A stretch of DNA of 64,000 nucleotides from Buttiauxella agrestis ATCC 33320 (GCA_024169445.1 JALKFA010000001.1:992001-1056000), one strand, 5' to 3'; positions 12,797 to 25,373 are shown, counted from the stretch's first letter. Made by a program: numbers and translations. The notes: generated by a model from the letters alone, not told the origin.

Positions 12797-14004
<1,208 letters not shown>

Positions 14005-14096
14005 GGCGTATCCTAACTCCTGCTCCCTTCGGGGTATGTCGCGTGTCGTATAAAACTTCCTTTACGACTCCGAGTCAAGCCTCAAAAAGCGAGCAA

Positions 14097-14124
14097 ATTA
14101 TACGGTGCGGCCCCGTGATTTCAA
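14097..14124 (-). promoter_or_regulatory. Main atp operon promoter
   Basis: On the minus strand a perfect -10 TATAAT (14097-14102) follows TTGAAA (14119-14124) with a 16-bp spacer, inside the GGGGCCGCACCG context also found at the E. coli atpI promoter. Transcription would begin about 85 bases upstream of the atpI start at 14004. Confidence 0.85.
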
Positions 14125-14623
14125 ACAATAAGTAGCAAAAAGGTGAACAAATGTTTAAATATTTTCCTGTACCGTTATTTTTCAACTTTTGCTGAATAGC
14201 GGTTATTTTCCTGAAAACTGCAAATAACCGAAATACCCATAGAATAAAGCGTGCACCAGATCACAAATCGAACATGTCATATGCTCTGGACATTTGTCTG
14301 TCTCTTAAAGTGCGAAACACAGATGTCTGATAAATAAGCTGATTACAGTCTAGTCTATTTAAAACAACCTGAAACACTGCAAAAACATTTCATTGACATT
14401 TTTATTAAGCTTTTAACATTAGGCTAAGTAAAAAATTCACAAAACAATTAGCACGGTTATATTTTCAATGTTAACTATTTTTAAGTTCGATAATAGATAG
14501 CTAGTTAAAAAATAGGGGCGATAAAGTTAAAATATCGTTAAATGTAACCAGGGGTGTCAGCCATTTTCCCTTGTATTTTTAACGTTCACGAAACAATCCT
14601 TTCTCACCTTTTTTTGATAAATA
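14125..14623. other. A/T-rich rsmG-atpI intergenic region
   Basis: About 500 bases with no supported gene, strongly A/T-rich, between the rsmG stop and the atp promoter. A weak CRP-like half site (GTGCACCAGATCACA) lies at 14251-14265. The E. coli chromosome has a spacer of similar size here. I see no RNA gene signature in it. Confidence 0.5.
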
Positions 14624-15247
14624 TTAAGTTTTGTTTGCCTTAATCATCACCAAATGTCGTTCACCATCAAGCTCCGGAACCTGCAAACGAATAACTTCTT
14701 CAACGCTAAAGTTCTCAGGCAAGGTTGCAATCTCATCATCAGGGCGTAAACCCTTTAGAGCGTAGAAGCAACCATTCTCCGCTGGCAGATGCTTACACCA
14801 GGTCACCATGTCCGTCATAGAAGCAAAAGCACGGCTGATGACGCCATCAAATGGCGGTTGTGCAGGGAACTCTTCCACACGACTTTGCACCGGCGTGATG
14901 TTTTCAAGATGCAGCTCATGCTGAACCTGGCGTAAGAAGCGTACACGCTTACCCAGGCTATCAAGCAGCGTAAAATGCGCATCAGGACGTACAATAGCCA
15001 GTGGAATACCCGGTAAACCCGGCCCAGTACCGACGTCGATAAAACGCGATCCCTGCAAATACGGTTCGACAACAATGCTGTCGAGAATATGGCGCACCAA
15101 CATGTCATCTGGGTTACGTACTGAAGTCAGGTTATATGCTTTGTTCCACTTGTGGAGCAATTCAACATACCCTACCAGCTGTACTTTCTGGTTTTCTGGT
15201 AACGTGATACCCGCGCTTTTCAGCAGGCGATTCAGTTTGTTAAGCAC
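14624..15247 (-). CDS. rsmG: 16S rRNA (guanine-527-N7)-methyltransferase RsmG
   Basis: 207 residues. RsmG uses S-adenosylmethionine to methylate N7 of G527 in 16S rRNA; its loss gives low-level streptomycin resistance. The SAM-binding motif is [17 protein letters not shown] near residues 69-85. It was formerly gidB. It lies 66 bases downstream of mnmG, with an intrinsic terminator between them, so expression depends on read-through or a local promoter. Confidence 0.97.
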   Translation of the reverse strand: MLNKLNRLLKSAGITLPENQKVQLVGYVELLHKWNKAYNLTSVRNPDDMLVRHILDSIVVEPYLQGSRFIDVGTGPGLPGIPLAIVRPDAHFTLLDSLGKRVRFLRQVQHELHLENITPVQSRVEEFPAQPPFDGVISRAFASMTDMVTWCKHLPAENGCFYALKGLRPDDEIATLPENFSVEEVIRLQVPELDGERHLVMIKANKT

Positions 15248-15274
15248 GGCAGTCTGTATCCATCAAAATCTGTC

Positions 15275-15300
15275 AAAAAAAAGGCCAGGATATCCCGGCC
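15275..15300 (-). terminator. Intrinsic terminator between mnmG and rsmG
   Basis: Minus-strand GGCCGGGATATCCTGGCC forms a compact hairpin followed by eight T residues. It would attenuate transcription passing from mnmG into rsmG. Confidence 0.8.
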
Positions 15301-15313
15301 CTGAAATATGTTC

Positions 15314-17203
15314 TCAGGCGCTACGGCGTAGCAAGCCTTGTTTCTTTAGCCAGACAAGCAAGATCGAAATCGCAGCCGGGGTGACCCCTGAAATACGCGA
15401 TGCCTGTCCAATTGATACAGGCTTATGATCATTAAGCTTGGCGATCACTTCGTTAGAAAGACCACTAACCTGCCGATAATCAAGCGTTGCAGGCAACAAC
15501 GTGTTTTCGTTACGTTGTTGTTTTTCAATCTCTTCTTGCTGACGAGCGATGTAGCCTTCGTATTTGACCTGAATTTCTACCTGCTCTGCGGATTGTGGAT
15601 CTTCAAGGCCAGGTGCAAAGACGGACAATTGCATCATCTCAGCATAGGTCATTTCTGGGCGACGCAGCAGATCTTCGCCATTTGCTTCACGCGACAATGG
15701 AGCGCTCAGTTTGGCGTTCACTTCTTCGACACTTTCAGAATGCGGGTGCAGCCAGATGTCTTTCAGACGTTGGCGTTCAAGCTCGATGCTCTCCAGCTTT
15801 TCGTTGAAGCGTGCCCAACGAGCATCGTCCACCAGGCCCATTTCACGGCCAACAGCGGTTAAACGCAGATCGGCGTTGTCTTCACGCAGCATCAAACGAT
15901 ATTCGGCACGTGAGGTAAACATGCGGTACGGTTCTTTGGTTCCGAGGGTGCAAAGATCGTCAACCAGTACGCCAAGGTAAGCTTGGGAGCGTGCAGGTGC
16001 CCAACCCTCTTTCTCAGCCGAGAAGCGTGCGGCGTTAAGACCCGCCAACAAACCTTGTGCTGCGGCTTCTTCGTAGCCGGTAGTACCGTTGATTTGGCCA
16101 GCAAAGAACAGACCCTGAATATATTTGCTTTCCAGTGTCGGTTTCAGATCGCGAGGATCGAAGAAGTCATATTCGATAGCATAGCCAGGACGCACGATCT
16201 TCGCGTTTTCCATACCTTCCATCGAACGGACGATCTGCATCTGAACATCAAACGGCAGGCTGGTGGAGATACCGTTCGGGTAGATTTCGTTGCTGGTTAG
16301 CCCTTCAGGCTCAAGGAAGATTTGATGCTGGTTGCGGTCTGCAAAACGCATCACTTTGTCTTCGATTGATGGGCAGTAACGTGGCCCGATCCCTTCGATA
16401 ACGCCTGCGTACATCGGGCTGCGATCGAGGTTATTACGAATAACATCGTGTGTTTTTTCGTTGGTATGCGTGATGTAACACGGTACTTGCGCAGGATGCT
16501 GGTTCACATTCCCCATGAACGAGAACACCGGCATCGGGTTATCGCCATGCTGTTTCGCAAGTACGCTGAAATCTATGGTGCGTGCATCGATGCGTGGAGG
16601 AGTGCCTGTTTTCAGGCGGCTGACACGCAGTGGTAATTCACGCAGACGGCGTGAAAGCGAAATGGACGGTGGATCACCAGCACGGCCACCGCTGTAGTTA
16701 TCCAGTCCGATATGAATTTTGCCATCCAGGAAAGTACCGACGGTCAGTACCACGGATTTAGCGCGGAACTTCAGGCCCATTTGCGTCACAGCACCAACGA
16801 CACGATCGTTCTCGACAATCAGATCCTCAACAGCTTGCTGGAAGATCATCAGATTGGGCTGGTTTTCCAGCGCAGTGCGTACCGCCTGACGGTACAGCAC
16901 ACGGTCAGCCTGAGCACGAGTAGCCCGAACTGCGGGGCCTTTGCTCGCGTTTAGTATCCTAAACTGGATGCCTGCATGGTCGATAGCTTTTGCCATCAAA
17001 CCGCCTAAAGCGTCCACTTCTTTAACCAGATGTCCCTTGCCAATACCACCGATCGCTGGGTTGCAAGACATCTGCCCTAACGTGTCGATATTGTGAGTCA
17101 AAAGAAGGGTTTGTTGGCCCATCCGTGCAGCGGCCATTGCAGCCTCGGTGCCTGCATGACCCCCGCCAATGATGATGACGTCAAAAGGATCTGGATAAAA
17201 CAT
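15314..17203 (-). CDS. mnmG: tRNA uridine-34 5-carboxymethylaminomethyl synthesis enzyme MnmG
   Basis: 629 residues, the E. coli length. The FAD-binding [10 protein letters not shown] motif is near residues 13-22. With MnmE it installs the cmnm5 group on U34 of several tRNAs (cytoplasm). The conserved [13 protein letters not shown] block and the C-terminal [16 protein letters not shown] helical domain are present. Formerly gidA, it borders the left side of oriC and is transcribed away from the origin, which in E. coli influences initiation through local supercoiling. Confidence 0.98.
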   Translation of the reverse strand: MFYPDPFDVIIIGGGHAGTEAAMAAARMGQQTLLLTHNIDTLGQMSCNPAIGGIGKGHLVKEVDALGGLMAKAIDHAGIQFRILNASKGPAVRATRAQADRVLYRQAVRTALENQPNLMIFQQAVEDLIVENDRVVGAVTQMGLKFRAKSVVLTVGTFLDGKIHIGLDNYSGGRAGDPPSISLSRRLRELPLRVSRLKTGTPPRIDARTIDFSVLAKQHGDNPMPVFSFMGNVNQHPAQVPCYITHTNEKTHDVIRNNLDRSPMYAGVIEGIGPRYCPSIEDKVMRFADRNQHQIFLEPEGLTSNEIYPNGISTSLPFDVQMQIVRSMEGMENAKIVRPGYAIEYDFFDPRDLKPTLESKYIQGLFFAGQINGTTGYEEAAAQGLLAGLNAARFSAEKEGWAPARSQAYLGVLVDDLCTLGTKEPYRMFTSRAEYRLMLREDNADLRLTAVGREMGLVDDARWARFNEKLESIELERQRLKDIWLHPHSESVEEVNAKLSAPLSREANGEDLLRRPEMTYAEMMQLSVFAPGLEDPQSAEQVEIQVKYEGYIARQQEEIEKQQRNENTLLPATLDYRQVSGLSNEVIAKLNDHKPVSIGQASRISGVTPAAISILLVWLKKQGLLRRSA

Positions 17204-17290
17204 GGTACTGCCTCACGGTTTTGCAAATGGGGGATACTGATTCCCGGGGTTGGCGATTCTACTTAACTTTAGCCTTTCGAGAAAGCCTTG

Positions 17291-17573
17291 GGATCCCCGG
17301 TAATTAAAAGAAGATCTTTTTTATTTAAAGATCTCTTTATTATGATCTCTTATTAGGATCGGCATGTTCTGTGGATAAGCGCTTTTATGGTAAAGAGATC
17401 AAGCGATTAAGAAGGATCGTTAGCTGTGAATGATCGGTGATCCTACGCAGTATAAGCTGGGATCAAAACGGGTACTTATGCACAACTCAAAAAGTGAACA
17501 GGAGTTGTTATTGGGATAACTACTGCTTAACCCAAGGTTTTAAGCATACTTATACACAGATAAAAGTGAGATC
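17291..17573. other. oriC: Chromosomal replication origin oriC
   Basis: The mnmG-mioC gap matches E. coli oriC over its whole length. On the left are the A/T-rich 13-mer repeats starting at GGATCC (17291), with AGATCTTTTTTATTT and GATCTCTTATTAG. DnaA boxes visible: R1 TGTGGATAA (17370-17378, perfect), R2-like TTATGCACA (17476-17484), an R3-like GGGATAACT near 17513, and R4-like TTATACACA (17550-17558). Eleven GATC sites for Dam/SeqA lie between 17292 and 17573. The segment TGTGAATGATCGGTGATCCT in the middle is identical to E. coli. The right edge touches the mioC stop codon. DnaA opens the duplex at the 13-mers to start bidirectional replication. Confidence 0.97.
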
Positions 17574-17574
17574 T

Positions 17575-18024
17575 TTACAAATCCTGGAGTAAATTCTTCC
17601 ATGATCCGACCCAAATCTCGGCTGGATCTTCAGGAATATCGTGATCAAGGATGTTCACTTTCAGTAAAGAGCCAATTCTTTTAGCTCCGCACTCGGTCAA
17701 AAGGGTGTCGAGTTTCTCGATCGCGCCGCAAAAAGTGTCGTATTCACGACTACCAATGCCGACTGCACCATAATGAAGGGCACTCAGATCCGGGCGTTCT
17801 TCATTTATAGCGTCAAACAGAGGTTGCAGATTATCAGGAAGATCTCCTGCTCCATGAGTAGAAGAGACAATCAGCCAAATTCCACTGGTTTGCAGATCTT
17901 CTAACAATGGCCCATGCAGCGTTTGAGTACTAAAACCCGCTTCATCAAGCTTTTCAGCCAGATGTTCAGCCACATATTCGGCACTGCCCAGGGTACTGCC
18001 GCTAATCAGAGTAACTTCTGTCAT
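17575..18024 (-). CDS. mioC: Flavodoxin-like protein MioC
   Basis: 149 residues; a short-chain flavodoxin that binds FMN and has been linked to biotin synthase activity in E. coli. The phosphate-binding loop SGSTLGSAEYVAE is at residues about 8-20, and STHGAGDLPDN follows. I use the ATG at 18024 (MTEVTLISG), which matches the family; an in-frame start 10 codons upstream is not supported. The gene is transcribed toward oriC, and in E. coli its promoter is repressed by DnaA; a DnaA box is present upstream here too. Confidence 0.96.
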   Translation of the reverse strand: MTEVTLISGSTLGSAEYVAEHLAEKLDEAGFSTQTLHGPLLEDLQTSGIWLIVSSTHGAGDLPDNLQPLFDAINEERPDLSALHYGAVGIGSREYDTFCGAIEKLDTLLTECGAKRIGSLLKVNILDHDIPEDPAEIWVGSWKNLLQDL

Positions 18025-18083
18025 TGCTGTCCACCTTTTCGAAACGATGGGCATTGTACGCTGTGTAACGCCTGCGATCTACC

Positions 18084-18092
18084 TGTGGATAA
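18084..18092. promoter_or_regulatory. DnaA box in the mioC promoter region
   Basis: A perfect TGTGGATAA lies 60 bases upstream of the mioC start. The E. coli mioC promoter carries DnaA boxes through which DnaA represses transcription entering oriC; this site is in the equivalent place. Confidence 0.8.
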
Positions 18093-18113
18093 TATGGGTA
18101 TTAAAAATAACGC

Positions 18114-18572
18114 TTAGGGCTTGATGGTACGCATGATCGGGTTCTGGAGGGAGATCAACGTTTCAGTGGACTGAATTTCATCAATTGTTTGGATCTTGTT
18201 GATAAGTACCTGTTGAAGGGCATCTATAGATCGACACATCACCTTAATAAAGATGCTGTAGTGCCCCGTTGTGTAGTACGCCTCAGTGACTTCTTCCAGG
18301 CTTTCCAGTTTTGCCAGCGCAGAAGGATAATCTTTTGCACTCTTTAAAATGATGCCGATAAAGCAGCAAACGTCGTAACCCAGCTGTTTTGGGCTGATAT
18401 CAATGCGTGCGCCAGTAATAATCCCGGCTTGTTTCATTTTCTCGACACGCACATGGATTGTGCCTGGGCTAACACCGAATTGCTTAGCCAGTTCTGCATA
18501 CGCGGTACGAGCATTTGCCATTAATGCGTCAAGAATGCCGCGATCGAGATTGTCGATCTGATAATTATCCAT
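18114..18572 (-). CDS. asnC: Transcriptional regulator AsnC
   Basis: 152 residues; founder of the Lrp/AsnC family. An N-terminal helix-turn-helix (LAKQFGVSPGTIHVRVEKM, about residues 28-46) is followed by the RAM ligand domain (YYTTGHYSIFIKVMCRS). In E. coli it activates asnA when asparagine is scarce and represses itself. The ATG at 18572 is used; a GTG one codon earlier is also open. It is divergent from asnA across a 156-bp control region. Confidence 0.97.
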   Translation of the reverse strand: MDNYQIDNLDRGILDALMANARTAYAELAKQFGVSPGTIHVRVEKMKQAGIITGARIDISPKQLGYDVCCFIGIILKSAKDYPSALAKLESLEEVTEAYYTTGHYSIFIKVMCRSIDALQQVLINKIQTIDEIQSTETLISLQNPIMRTIKP

Positions 18573-18728
18573 CACTTTTTCCTATGATTAGTAACGATAG
18601 TTCAGATTTTATAGCCTTAAATTAGTCGATTGAAAACCAGTAAGGCTTTTTTATTGTTGATTATTGAATGTTATGCCGTGTTTGTTGCTTAATCATCGTC
18701 AGTAAAACAACACAATAAAGAGAAAGCC

Positions 18729-19721
18729 ATGAAAACTGCCTACATCGCTAAACAACGCCAGATTAGTTTTGTTAAGTCCCACTTCTCCCGTCAACTGGAA
18801 GAAAAGCTTGGTCTTATGGAAGTCCAGGCTCCGATTCTTAGCCGCGTGGGTGACGGGACTCAAGACAATCTCTCTGGTTGCGAGAAAGCCGTGCAGGTCA
18901 AAGTGAAAACTTTGCCTGAAGCGCAGTTTGAAGTGGTGCATTCGCTGGCTAAATGGAAAAGAAAAACACTCGGCCAGCATGACTTCAGCGCGGGCGAAGG
19001 GCTTTACACGCACATGAAAGCCCTTCGTCCCGATGAAGACCGTTTGACCCCGATCCACTCTGTGTATGTCGATCAGTGGGATTGGGAGCGCGTTATGGGC
19101 GAAGGAGAGCGTCATCTCGGAACACTAAAGCAAACTGTAGAAAGCATCTGGGCGGCAATGAAAGCTACGGAAGCCGCAGTGAGCGAACAGTACGGTTTGA
19201 CCCCTTTCCTGCCTGAACAAATCCATTTTGTTCATAGCGAAGAATTACAGCAGCGTTTCCCGAGCCTTGATGCCAAAGGCCGCGAACGTGCGATTGCCAA
19301 AGAGCTGGGCGCAGTTTTCCTGATTGGTATTGGCGGTAAGCTGGCGGATGGCAAACGTCATGATGTTCGTGCGCCAGATTATGATGACTGGTCAACGGCA
19401 AGCCTGGGCGATTTCAAAGGCTTGAACGGCGACATTATGGTGTGGAACCCGCTTCTGGAAGACGCATTTGAGCTGTCTTCTATGGGGATCCGCGTGGATG
19501 CTGAAACGCTAAAACGCCAGCTGGCAGTCACCGGTGATGATGATCGTTTGCAACTCGAGTGGCATCAGTCGCTGCTGAAAGGCGAAATGCCGCAAACTAT
19601 TGGCGGTGGTATTGGTCAATCTCGTTTAGTCATGCTGATGCTGCAACAGCCGCACATCGGCCAGGTTCAGTGCGGTGTATGGCCTTCTGAAATCCACGCG
19701 AAGGTTGCGTCACTGCTGTAA
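18729..19721 (+). CDS. asnA: Aspartate--ammonia ligase AsnA
   Basis: 330 residues, the E. coli length. This cytoplasmic enzyme makes asparagine from aspartate, ammonia and ATP, with a fold related to class II aminoacyl-tRNA synthetases. The start [20 protein letters not shown] and the C-terminal [15 protein letters not shown] motif are diagnostic. It is divergent from asnC and convergent with viaA, whose stop codon lies only 3 bases away. Confidence 0.98.
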   Translation: MKTAYIAKQRQISFVKSHFSRQLEEKLGLMEVQAPILSRVGDGTQDNLSGCEKAVQVKVKTLPEAQFEVVHSLAKWKRKTLGQHDFSAGEGLYTHMKALRPDEDRLTPIHSVYVDQWDWERVMGEGERHLGTLKQTVESIWAAMKATEAAVSEQYGLTPFLPEQIHFVHSEELQQRFPSLDAKGRERAIAKELGAVFLIGIGGKLADGKRHDVRAPDYDDWSTASLGDFKGLNGDIMVWNPLLEDAFELSSMGIRVDAETLKRQLAVTGDDDRLQLEWHQSLLKGEMPQTIGGGIGQSRLVMLMLQQPHIGQVQCGVWPSEIHAKVASLL

Positions 19722-19724
19722 AGA

Positions 19725-21176
19725 TTAACGCCGCCAGCGACGCAGCAGGCGGCTACGCATCCCGGTATCAAAGCGCCAGATATGATCGAAAATGCGCATG
19801 ATGCCGGGTTTGCCGTGTGTCGACATCGCCACTGCATGGAAACGATGTTGATGAATACGCTGGAGATCCTTTACCTGCGCCACCACCTCGTCAGGCAGGC
19901 GTTGCGCGATAAAGTCAGAAATGACCACCGCATCGGCATCATGCCATTCACTGCCCTGCATTTTTTCTGCGATCGCCCGGAAACAGCTGGCGAGATCCGT
20001 GCCGCCACGGAAACGCTGGCTCAGAAAACGGATCGCCTGTTCTATGCCATCTGCGCCACACACTTCATAACGCACCACTTCGCTGGAAAACAGCATGATG
20101 AAACAGCGGCGGTTATCTGCCAGCGCCACGCGCATCAGTGCCAGGCAAAAAGCTTTGGCGCATTGTTCGTTAAAACCACCCATTGAACCGGACGTATCAA
20201 CGCAAACAATAAACGGTCCGCGCGGCTGTTCATCAAATTTCTGGTGAACAACAGGGCGTTCAACGACTTTCTCGCGCCATGAGTCGCCATGCAATCGGTA
20301 AGTCAGCAATTGTTTTTCCACCAGCCGACGGTAGAACTCGAATTCCAGTTCACTGATGCCCAGCGTGGCTAACTCCGGTGGCAGCAAACGCAAAATGTCA
20401 TCGCTACGCTGTAGGCCATCAACCTGTTCAGGAACGGTGGCGGGCTCACGCACCAGCATGCGCCAGGTCTCAGTCGGCGCATCTTTTCTCGGCACCGCTT
20501 TCGCTTCTTTAGATCGCCCAAGTTGCTCAGCCAGTTTCAGTAATTCCGGCTGGCTGGCAAGAAAATCACCGTACTGGACGATGAGCTGATAATCCCCGCG
20601 TTTCAGCGCACCGGCACTCATATCCCAAAGCCTGCCCGCAGCGTTATCGCTGTCGACCAGAACAGGTTCAAGCTGACCGCTGAGTGCCAGGCGCTGTTGC
20701 ACTTCCGCGAGCAGTTGTTCACGCTCGTCTTCCAGCAACTGTTGGTTAAACGATGTGGTCTGAACCACCAGACTCAAGCGCCAGCGTTGCAGAAACAGCG
20801 TATGTTGCGCGGCTGTCAGGTGCGGCATTTCCTCCACCAGCGTTTGTGCCTGTCCGTAAAATGGTGAATCGACACTTTTCAGCAGAAGTAAAATTTCGGG
20901 AAGTTTTGCGGATAACTGGCTGGTAGAAAGTAACTGGCTTTCCTGATAGCAGATGACTTCGCGAGCCAGTTCTTGGGGCACTAAAGTGTCCTGCAAGCGC
21001 GCTTTTAATAACTCGCGCCAGCGTGGGATATCTTTGGTTACGGCGTTTTTCAGGCGTGGGAATTTCTCAAAGAACATGGCTAACTGCGGTCCAGCCAGCA
21101 GCGTGATAATGATCTCTTCTATTAATTCTCCCTCGCTAATCGCGAGGATGAGATCCAGTGTCTCAACACTGAGCAT
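19725..21176 (-). CDS. viaA: VWA-domain protein ViaA, partner of RavA
   Basis: 483 residues. The C-terminal half is a von Willebrand factor A domain with an intact MIDAS metal site, DTSGSMGGF near residue 330, followed by a conserved [10 protein letters not shown]. ViaA stimulates the RavA MoxR-type ATPase and the pair interacts with respiratory complexes and influences aminoglycoside sensitivity in E. coli. Its start codon overlaps the ravA stop (TAATG), so translation is coupled. Confidence 0.97.
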   Translation of the reverse strand: MLSVETLDLILAISEGELIEEIIITLLAGPQLAMFFEKFPRLKNAVTKDIPRWRELLKARLQDTLVPQELAREVICYQESQLLSTSQLSAKLPEILLLLKSVDSPFYGQAQTLVEEMPHLTAAQHTLFLQRWRLSLVVQTTSFNQQLLEDEREQLLAEVQQRLALSGQLEPVLVDSDNAAGRLWDMSAGALKRGDYQLIVQYGDFLASQPELLKLAEQLGRSKEAKAVPRKDAPTETWRMLVREPATVPEQVDGLQRSDDILRLLPPELATLGISELEFEFYRRLVEKQLLTYRLHGDSWREKVVERPVVHQKFDEQPRGPFIVCVDTSGSMGGFNEQCAKAFCLALMRVALADNRRCFIMLFSSEVVRYEVCGADGIEQAIRFLSQRFRGGTDLASCFRAIAEKMQGSEWHDADAVVISDFIAQRLPDEVVAQVKDLQRIHQHRFHAVAMSTHGKPGIMRIFDHIWRFDTGMRSRLLRRWRR

Positions 21177-22669
21177 TAATGCCGCGCCTGCTTAATTTGT
21201 TTTGCAACTTCTTGCAGGCTGGCTTCTATTTTTCCTAGCCATTCATTATTGATAAACAGGCATTTTTGTTGATCGTTAAAACGTTCATGTTGTTGGTGGA
21301 GGGTAGCTTCCAGGGCTTCGAATTGTTGTTTGATCTCCTCTGGCATCGCTTGTTGCTGTTTACCCGGCATCACCAGCCGTGTGCCTTGCAGGCTAATGTC
21401 GCGCAGAACCAGATGCTGGCTGGAGTCGACTTCCATATTCAGTACTTGGGCAAAACCGATGCCATTGAGTTTGCCACGCAGTTCTCCACCTTTTATTAGC
21501 CATTGCGCACAGGCTTCACGGGAAATAGACACGTGGACAACTTCGATGTCGTGCAGTTTTAGCGGTTGCTGAAGCAGCAACGTCAGCGTTTCGCCGGTAA
21601 GGTTTTCTGGTAACTGGTACTGCGGGCGGCGAGTGAACATCCCACCTTGTTTGGTCACAGTGATGGCTTCGCGGTCGCTATGTTGTTGTTGCAACTGAAT
21701 GCGGCGCTGTACGATGGCTGCCAATTTAGCCAGCATTGAATTCTGCTGCCATGCGTGTCCGGTCATCAATATTTCCAGCTGTTGTTGCATCAAATTCATC
21801 GCAGCAGAGTCATGCCACAGGCAATCTTTAAGCAGGATCAAATCAATCGGTGCGACGGCATTGCGGCCACTAAAGAAGGCACTGGCTTGCAATAAGCGAA
21901 TGGCTTTTTTCCAGCGTCGATCAGAAACATAAGGTGCGCCTGCAGCGTTCTCGAGTTGCTGGCGCAAGGTGAATATCAGCTCAAATACATTATCTGGCAA
22001 CGCCACGGTGCCAATTTCTTGCTGCCACTGGAAATACTCGTCGTCGGTGATTTGCAGGTTTTCCGGAACCGGGTTGTGGTTCTCATCATGCTGACTGGTG
22101 AGCATGGAACGGAAATTGCCTTTGTCCTGCACTTTGTCGAGCCACAGACGGATCAGCATACGGTCATACAATGCTTCCAGGCTGCTGTCTGCTTCGGGCA
22201 GTTCATTGGATGCCGCTACCAGCAAACGCATGGGGATTTTGTCTTCGCTCGCGCCATTGCGGAAACGACGTTCGTTTATGGCAGTTAGCAGGGTATTGAG
22301 AATGGCGGGGCCGGCTTTCCAGATTTCATCGAGAAACACGATTTCCGCTTCTGGCAGATAACCGGCAGTCAAACGCTCATAGCGGCCTTCATCTTTTAAA
22401 GCCTGAATCGATAATGGCCCAAACACTTCTTCAGGGGTGGAAAAGCGAGTCATCAGGTATTCAAAGGCGCGCGCGTGCTGAAACGCAAACTTCAAACGGC
22501 GGGCAATTAAACTTTTGGCAATCCCCGGAGGGCCAAGCAAGAACACGCTTTCACCGCTAAGTGCTGCCAGTAAGCAAAGGCGCACTGCGTGTTGGCGTTC
22601 AAACAATCCTTTTTCCAGAGCCTGGCTGAGTCGTGAAATTCTTTCAGCCAATAAATGTGATTGAGCCAT
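21176..22669 (-). CDS. ravA: MoxR-family AAA+ ATPase RavA
   Basis: 497 residues. The N-terminal AAA+ module has Walker A GPPGIAKS near residues 45-52 and Walker [14 protein letters not shown]. The C-terminal LARA-type region (about 330-440) binds the lysine decarboxylase LdcI in E. coli. I start at 22669 ([14 protein letters not shown]), matching the family; the frame stays open 32 codons further up but that part is not conserved. It forms an operon with viaA and is divergent from kup across 214 bp, where I see no gene. Confidence 0.96.
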   Translation of the reverse strand: MAQSHLLAERISRLSQALEKGLFERQHAVRLCLLAALSGESVFLLGPPGIAKSLIARRLKFAFQHARAFEYLMTRFSTPEEVFGPLSIQALKDEGRYERLTAGYLPEAEIVFLDEIWKAGPAILNTLLTAINERRFRNGASEDKIPMRLLVAASNELPEADSSLEALYDRMLIRLWLDKVQDKGNFRSMLTSQHDENHNPVPENLQITDDEYFQWQQEIGTVALPDNVFELIFTLRQQLENAAGAPYVSDRRWKKAIRLLQASAFFSGRNAVAPIDLILLKDCLWHDSAAMNLMQQQLEILMTGHAWQQNSMLAKLAAIVQRRIQLQQQHSDREAITVTKQGGMFTRRPQYQLPENLTGETLTLLLQQPLKLHDIEVVHVSISREACAQWLIKGGELRGKLNGIGFAQVLNMEVDSSQHLVLRDISLQGTRLVMPGKQQQAMPEEIKQQFEALEATLHQQHERFNDQQKCLFINNEWLGKIEASLQEVAKQIKQARH

Positions 22670-22883
22670 AATTAGCATTGCATCCTTACGCGGTGACCAC
22701 TGATTGGGAAAGCGAGTATATATTATCGTTAATGGATTGATGATCGGCTCTTTTTTCCCTGACATAAATTAAGCCAGTTGTATTTAGGGGTACGATTTAC
22801 TTGATTATCGTGCATACTGTGCGCCTTTTTGTGGGCCAAGGGACTAAGCACACGCTTTCGGGATTCCAACAAAAGATTAGTCT

Positions 22884-24752
22884 ATGAGCGCTGATAATAA
22901 ACAATCATTGCCTGCGATAACGCTGGCTGCAATTGGGGTAGTGTACGGCGATATCGGTACTAGCCCGCTTTATACCCTTCGAGAATGTCTGTCTGGTCAA
23001 TTTGGATTTGGTGTTGAACGTGACGCCGTATTTGGCTTTTTATCTCTGATTTTCTGGCTGCTGATTTTAGTCGTTTCGGTTAAATACCTGACCTTTGTGA
23101 TGCGTGCAGATAACGCCGGTGAAGGCGGTATTTTGACGCTAATGTCTTTGGCTGGCCGTAATACATCGGCAAGAATGACGTCGGTGCTGGTGATCATGGG
23201 ATTGATCGGTGGCAGCTTCTTCTATGGTGAGGTGGTTATCACTCCGGCAATATCGGTGATGTCGGCCATTGAAGGGCTTGAGATAGCCGCGCCGCAGCTT
23301 GACGCCTATATCGTTCCGCTGTCGATAATTGTCCTGACACTGCTGTTTATGATTCAGAAACACGGTACCGGCATGGTGGGCAAATTGTTTGCTCCCGTGA
23401 TGTTGCTGTGGTTCCTGGTGCTGGCGGTATTAGGTGCGCGCAGCATTATCGCTAACCCGGAAGTGCTTCAGGCACTGAATCCGGCATGGGCGGTGCATTT
23501 CTTCCTCGAATACAAAACCGTTTCGTTCTTTGCTCTTGGCGCAGTGGTTCTTTCTATTACTGGCGTTGAAGCGCTGTACGCGGATATGGGCCACTTCGGT
23601 AAGTTCCCGATTCGTATTGCGTGGTTCTCCGTGGTTCTGCCGTCACTGGTTCTGAACTACTTCGGCCAGGGTGCATTGCTGCTGAAAACGCCTGAAGCGA
23701 TAAAAAACCCGTTCTTCTTATTAGCACCAGACTGGGCGCTGATCCCGCTGATGATTCTGGCAACACTGGCGACGGTTATTGCCTCTCAGGCGGTGATCTC
23801 GGGGGTGTTCTCGTTGACTCGCCAGGCTGTGCGTCTCGGTTACTTGTCGCCAATGCGCATCATCCACACCTCGGAAATGGAATCCGGGCAGATTTATGTG
23901 CCAGCGATTAACTGGCTCCTCTATATCTCTGTGGTGATTGTGATTGTTAGCTTCGAGCATTCGAGCAACCTGGCGGCGGCATATGGTATTGCGGTCACCG
24001 GCACCATGGTGTTGACCTCAATCCTTTCTTGTACCGTGGCACGCAAAAACTGGCACTGGAATAAGATTGGGGTATTGCTGATGGGCGCTGGGTTCCTGTT
24101 TATCGACATTCCGCTGTTCTCTGCCAATGCCGTTAAGATTTTCTCTGGTGGTTGGTTGCCACTCTGCCTGGCGTTGGTGATGTTTATCATTATGACGACC
24201 TGGAAAAGCGAGCGTTTCCGCCTGCTACGCCGCATGCATGAACATGGTAATTCACTGGAAGCGATGATTGCTTCTCTGGAGAAATCACCGCCGGTACGTG
24301 TGCCTGGGACTGCGGTTTATATGTCCCGTGCATTGAACGTGATTCCATTTGCGATGCTGCATAACCTCAAGCACAACAAAGTGTTGCATGAGCGCGTAGT
24401 GTTGCTGACATTGCGAACCGAAGATGCGCCATACGTTCATAACGTGAAGCGTGTTTCGATTGAACAGCTTTCGCCAACCTTCTGGCGAGTGGTGGCAAGC
24501 TACGGCTGGCGTGAAACGCCAAACGTGGAAGAGGTATTCCACCGCTGTGGCCTGGAAGGGCTAAGTTGCCGAATGATGGAGACATCGTTCTTTATGTCGC
24601 ATGAGTCACTGATCATCGGTAAACGTCCATGGTATCTGCGCCTGCGTGGCAAACTGTTCCTCGCGCTGCAACGCAACGCCTTGCGTGCGCCGGACCAATT
24701 CGAAATCCCGCCAAACAGGGTCATTGAATTGGGTACTCAGGTCGAGATATAA
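22884..24752 (+). CDS. kup: Low-affinity potassium:proton symporter Kup
   Basis: 622 residues, as in E. coli. About 12 inner-membrane helices occupy residues 10-450, followed by a long cytoplasmic C-terminal domain. The family signature [17 protein letters not shown] is at residues about 17-33. It imports K+ with H+ and also takes up caesium, and matters most at low pH. It stands alone, with an intrinsic terminator immediately after it. Confidence 0.98.
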   Translation: MSADNKQSLPAITLAAIGVVYGDIGTSPLYTLRECLSGQFGFGVERDAVFGFLSLIFWLLILVVSVKYLTFVMRADNAGEGGILTLMSLAGRNTSARMTSVLVIMGLIGGSFFYGEVVITPAISVMSAIEGLEIAAPQLDAYIVPLSIIVLTLLFMIQKHGTGMVGKLFAPVMLLWFLVLAVLGARSIIANPEVLQALNPAWAVHFFLEYKTVSFFALGAVVLSITGVEALYADMGHFGKFPIRIAWFSVVLPSLVLNYFGQGALLLKTPEAIKNPFFLLAPDWALIPLMILATLATVIASQAVISGVFSLTRQAVRLGYLSPMRIIHTSEMESGQIYVPAINWLLYISVVIVIVSFEHSSNLAAAYGIAVTGTMVLTSILSCTVARKNWHWNKIGVLLMGAGFLFIDIPLFSANAVKIFSGGWLPLCLALVMFIIMTTWKSERFRLLRRMHEHGNSLEAMIASLEKSPPVRVPGTAVYMSRALNVIPFAMLHNLKHNKVLHERVVLLTLRTEDAPYVHNVKRVSIEQLSPTFWRVVASYGWRETPNVEEVFHRCGLEGLSCRMMETSFFMSHESLIIGKRPWYLRLRGKLFLALQRNALRAPDQFEIPPNRVIELGTQVEI

Positions 24753-24757
24753 AGCTA

Positions 24758-24788
24758 ACGCCTCTTCAATCGAAGGGGCGTTTTTTTT
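24758..24788 (+). terminator. Terminator of kup
   Basis: ACGCCTCTTC pairs with GAAGGGGCGT around a four-base loop and is followed by eight T residues, starting a few bases after the kup stop. Confidence 0.9.
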
Positions 24789-24836
24789 ACCTGTTTGATT
24801 GCGCGCGCTCTCATTTGCCTCGTCGTGAAACAAGTC

Positions 24837-24852
24837 AGCGAAACGTTTCGAT
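24837..24852. promoter_or_regulatory. Upstream RbsR-type operator overlapping a CRP half site
   Basis: AGCGAAACGTTTCGAT is a 16-bp LacI-family palindrome, nearly identical to the promoter-proximal operator 80 bp downstream. It runs into GCGATCACATTT (24852-24863), whose TCACA half fits a CRP site, as expected for a catabolite-controlled sugar operon. Confidence 0.75.
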
Positions 24853-24916
24853 AGCGATCACATTTTCATAACTTCATGGTTGTTTTATCCACACACCTTT
24901 TCCTACACTTCATCTC

Positions 24917-24932
24917 AGCGAAACGTTTCGCT
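24917..24932. promoter_or_regulatory. RbsR operator of rbsD
   Basis: The perfect palindrome AGCGAAACGTTTCGCT lies 14 bases upstream of the rbsD start codon. The same sequence is the RbsR site of the E. coli rbs operon, where ribose-free RbsR blocks transcription. Confidence 0.9.
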
Positions 24933-24946
24933 AGTGGAGTAAGAAA

Positions 24947-25366
24947 ATGAAGAAAGGTACTGTTCTCAACGCTGACATCTCGTCCGTTATTTCCCGTCTT
25001 GGCCACACCGACACGCTGGTGATTGCCGATGCCGGGTTGCCCATTCCACGCAATACACCGCGTATTGATTTGGCACTGACTCACGGCGTACCGGGTTTTA
25101 TGCAGGTCGTTGAAGTCGTAACGCAAGAGATGCAGGTTGAAGCTGCGATCTTAGCTTCGGAAATTAAACAACATAATCCCCAACTCCATGAAACGTTGCT
25201 CAAGCACATCGAGCAACTGCAACAACACCAGGGAAACACCATTTCTATTCGTTACATCAGTCATGAGCAGTTCAAGCAGCACACCGCTGATAGTCATGCG
25301 GTTATTCGCAGCGGGGAGTGTTCCCCGTATGCGAATATCATTCTCTGTGCTGGCGTAACTTTCTGA
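24947..25366 (+). CDS. rbsD: D-ribose pyranase RbsD
   Basis: 139 residues. It interconverts the pyranose and furanose forms of ribose in the cytoplasm so that RbsK can use it. The start [22 protein letters not shown], with catalytic His20, and the end [19 protein letters not shown] are as in E. coli. First gene of the rbs operon, with GGAG in front of the start and two RbsR-type operators upstream. Confidence 0.97.
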   Translation: MKKGTVLNADISSVISRLGHTDTLVIADAGLPIPRNTPRIDLALTHGVPGFMQVVEVVTQEMQVEAAILASEIKQHNPQLHETLLKHIEQLQQHQGNTISIRYISHEQFKQHTADSHAVIRSGECSPYANIILCAGVTF

Positions 25367-25373
25367 GGTCGGC

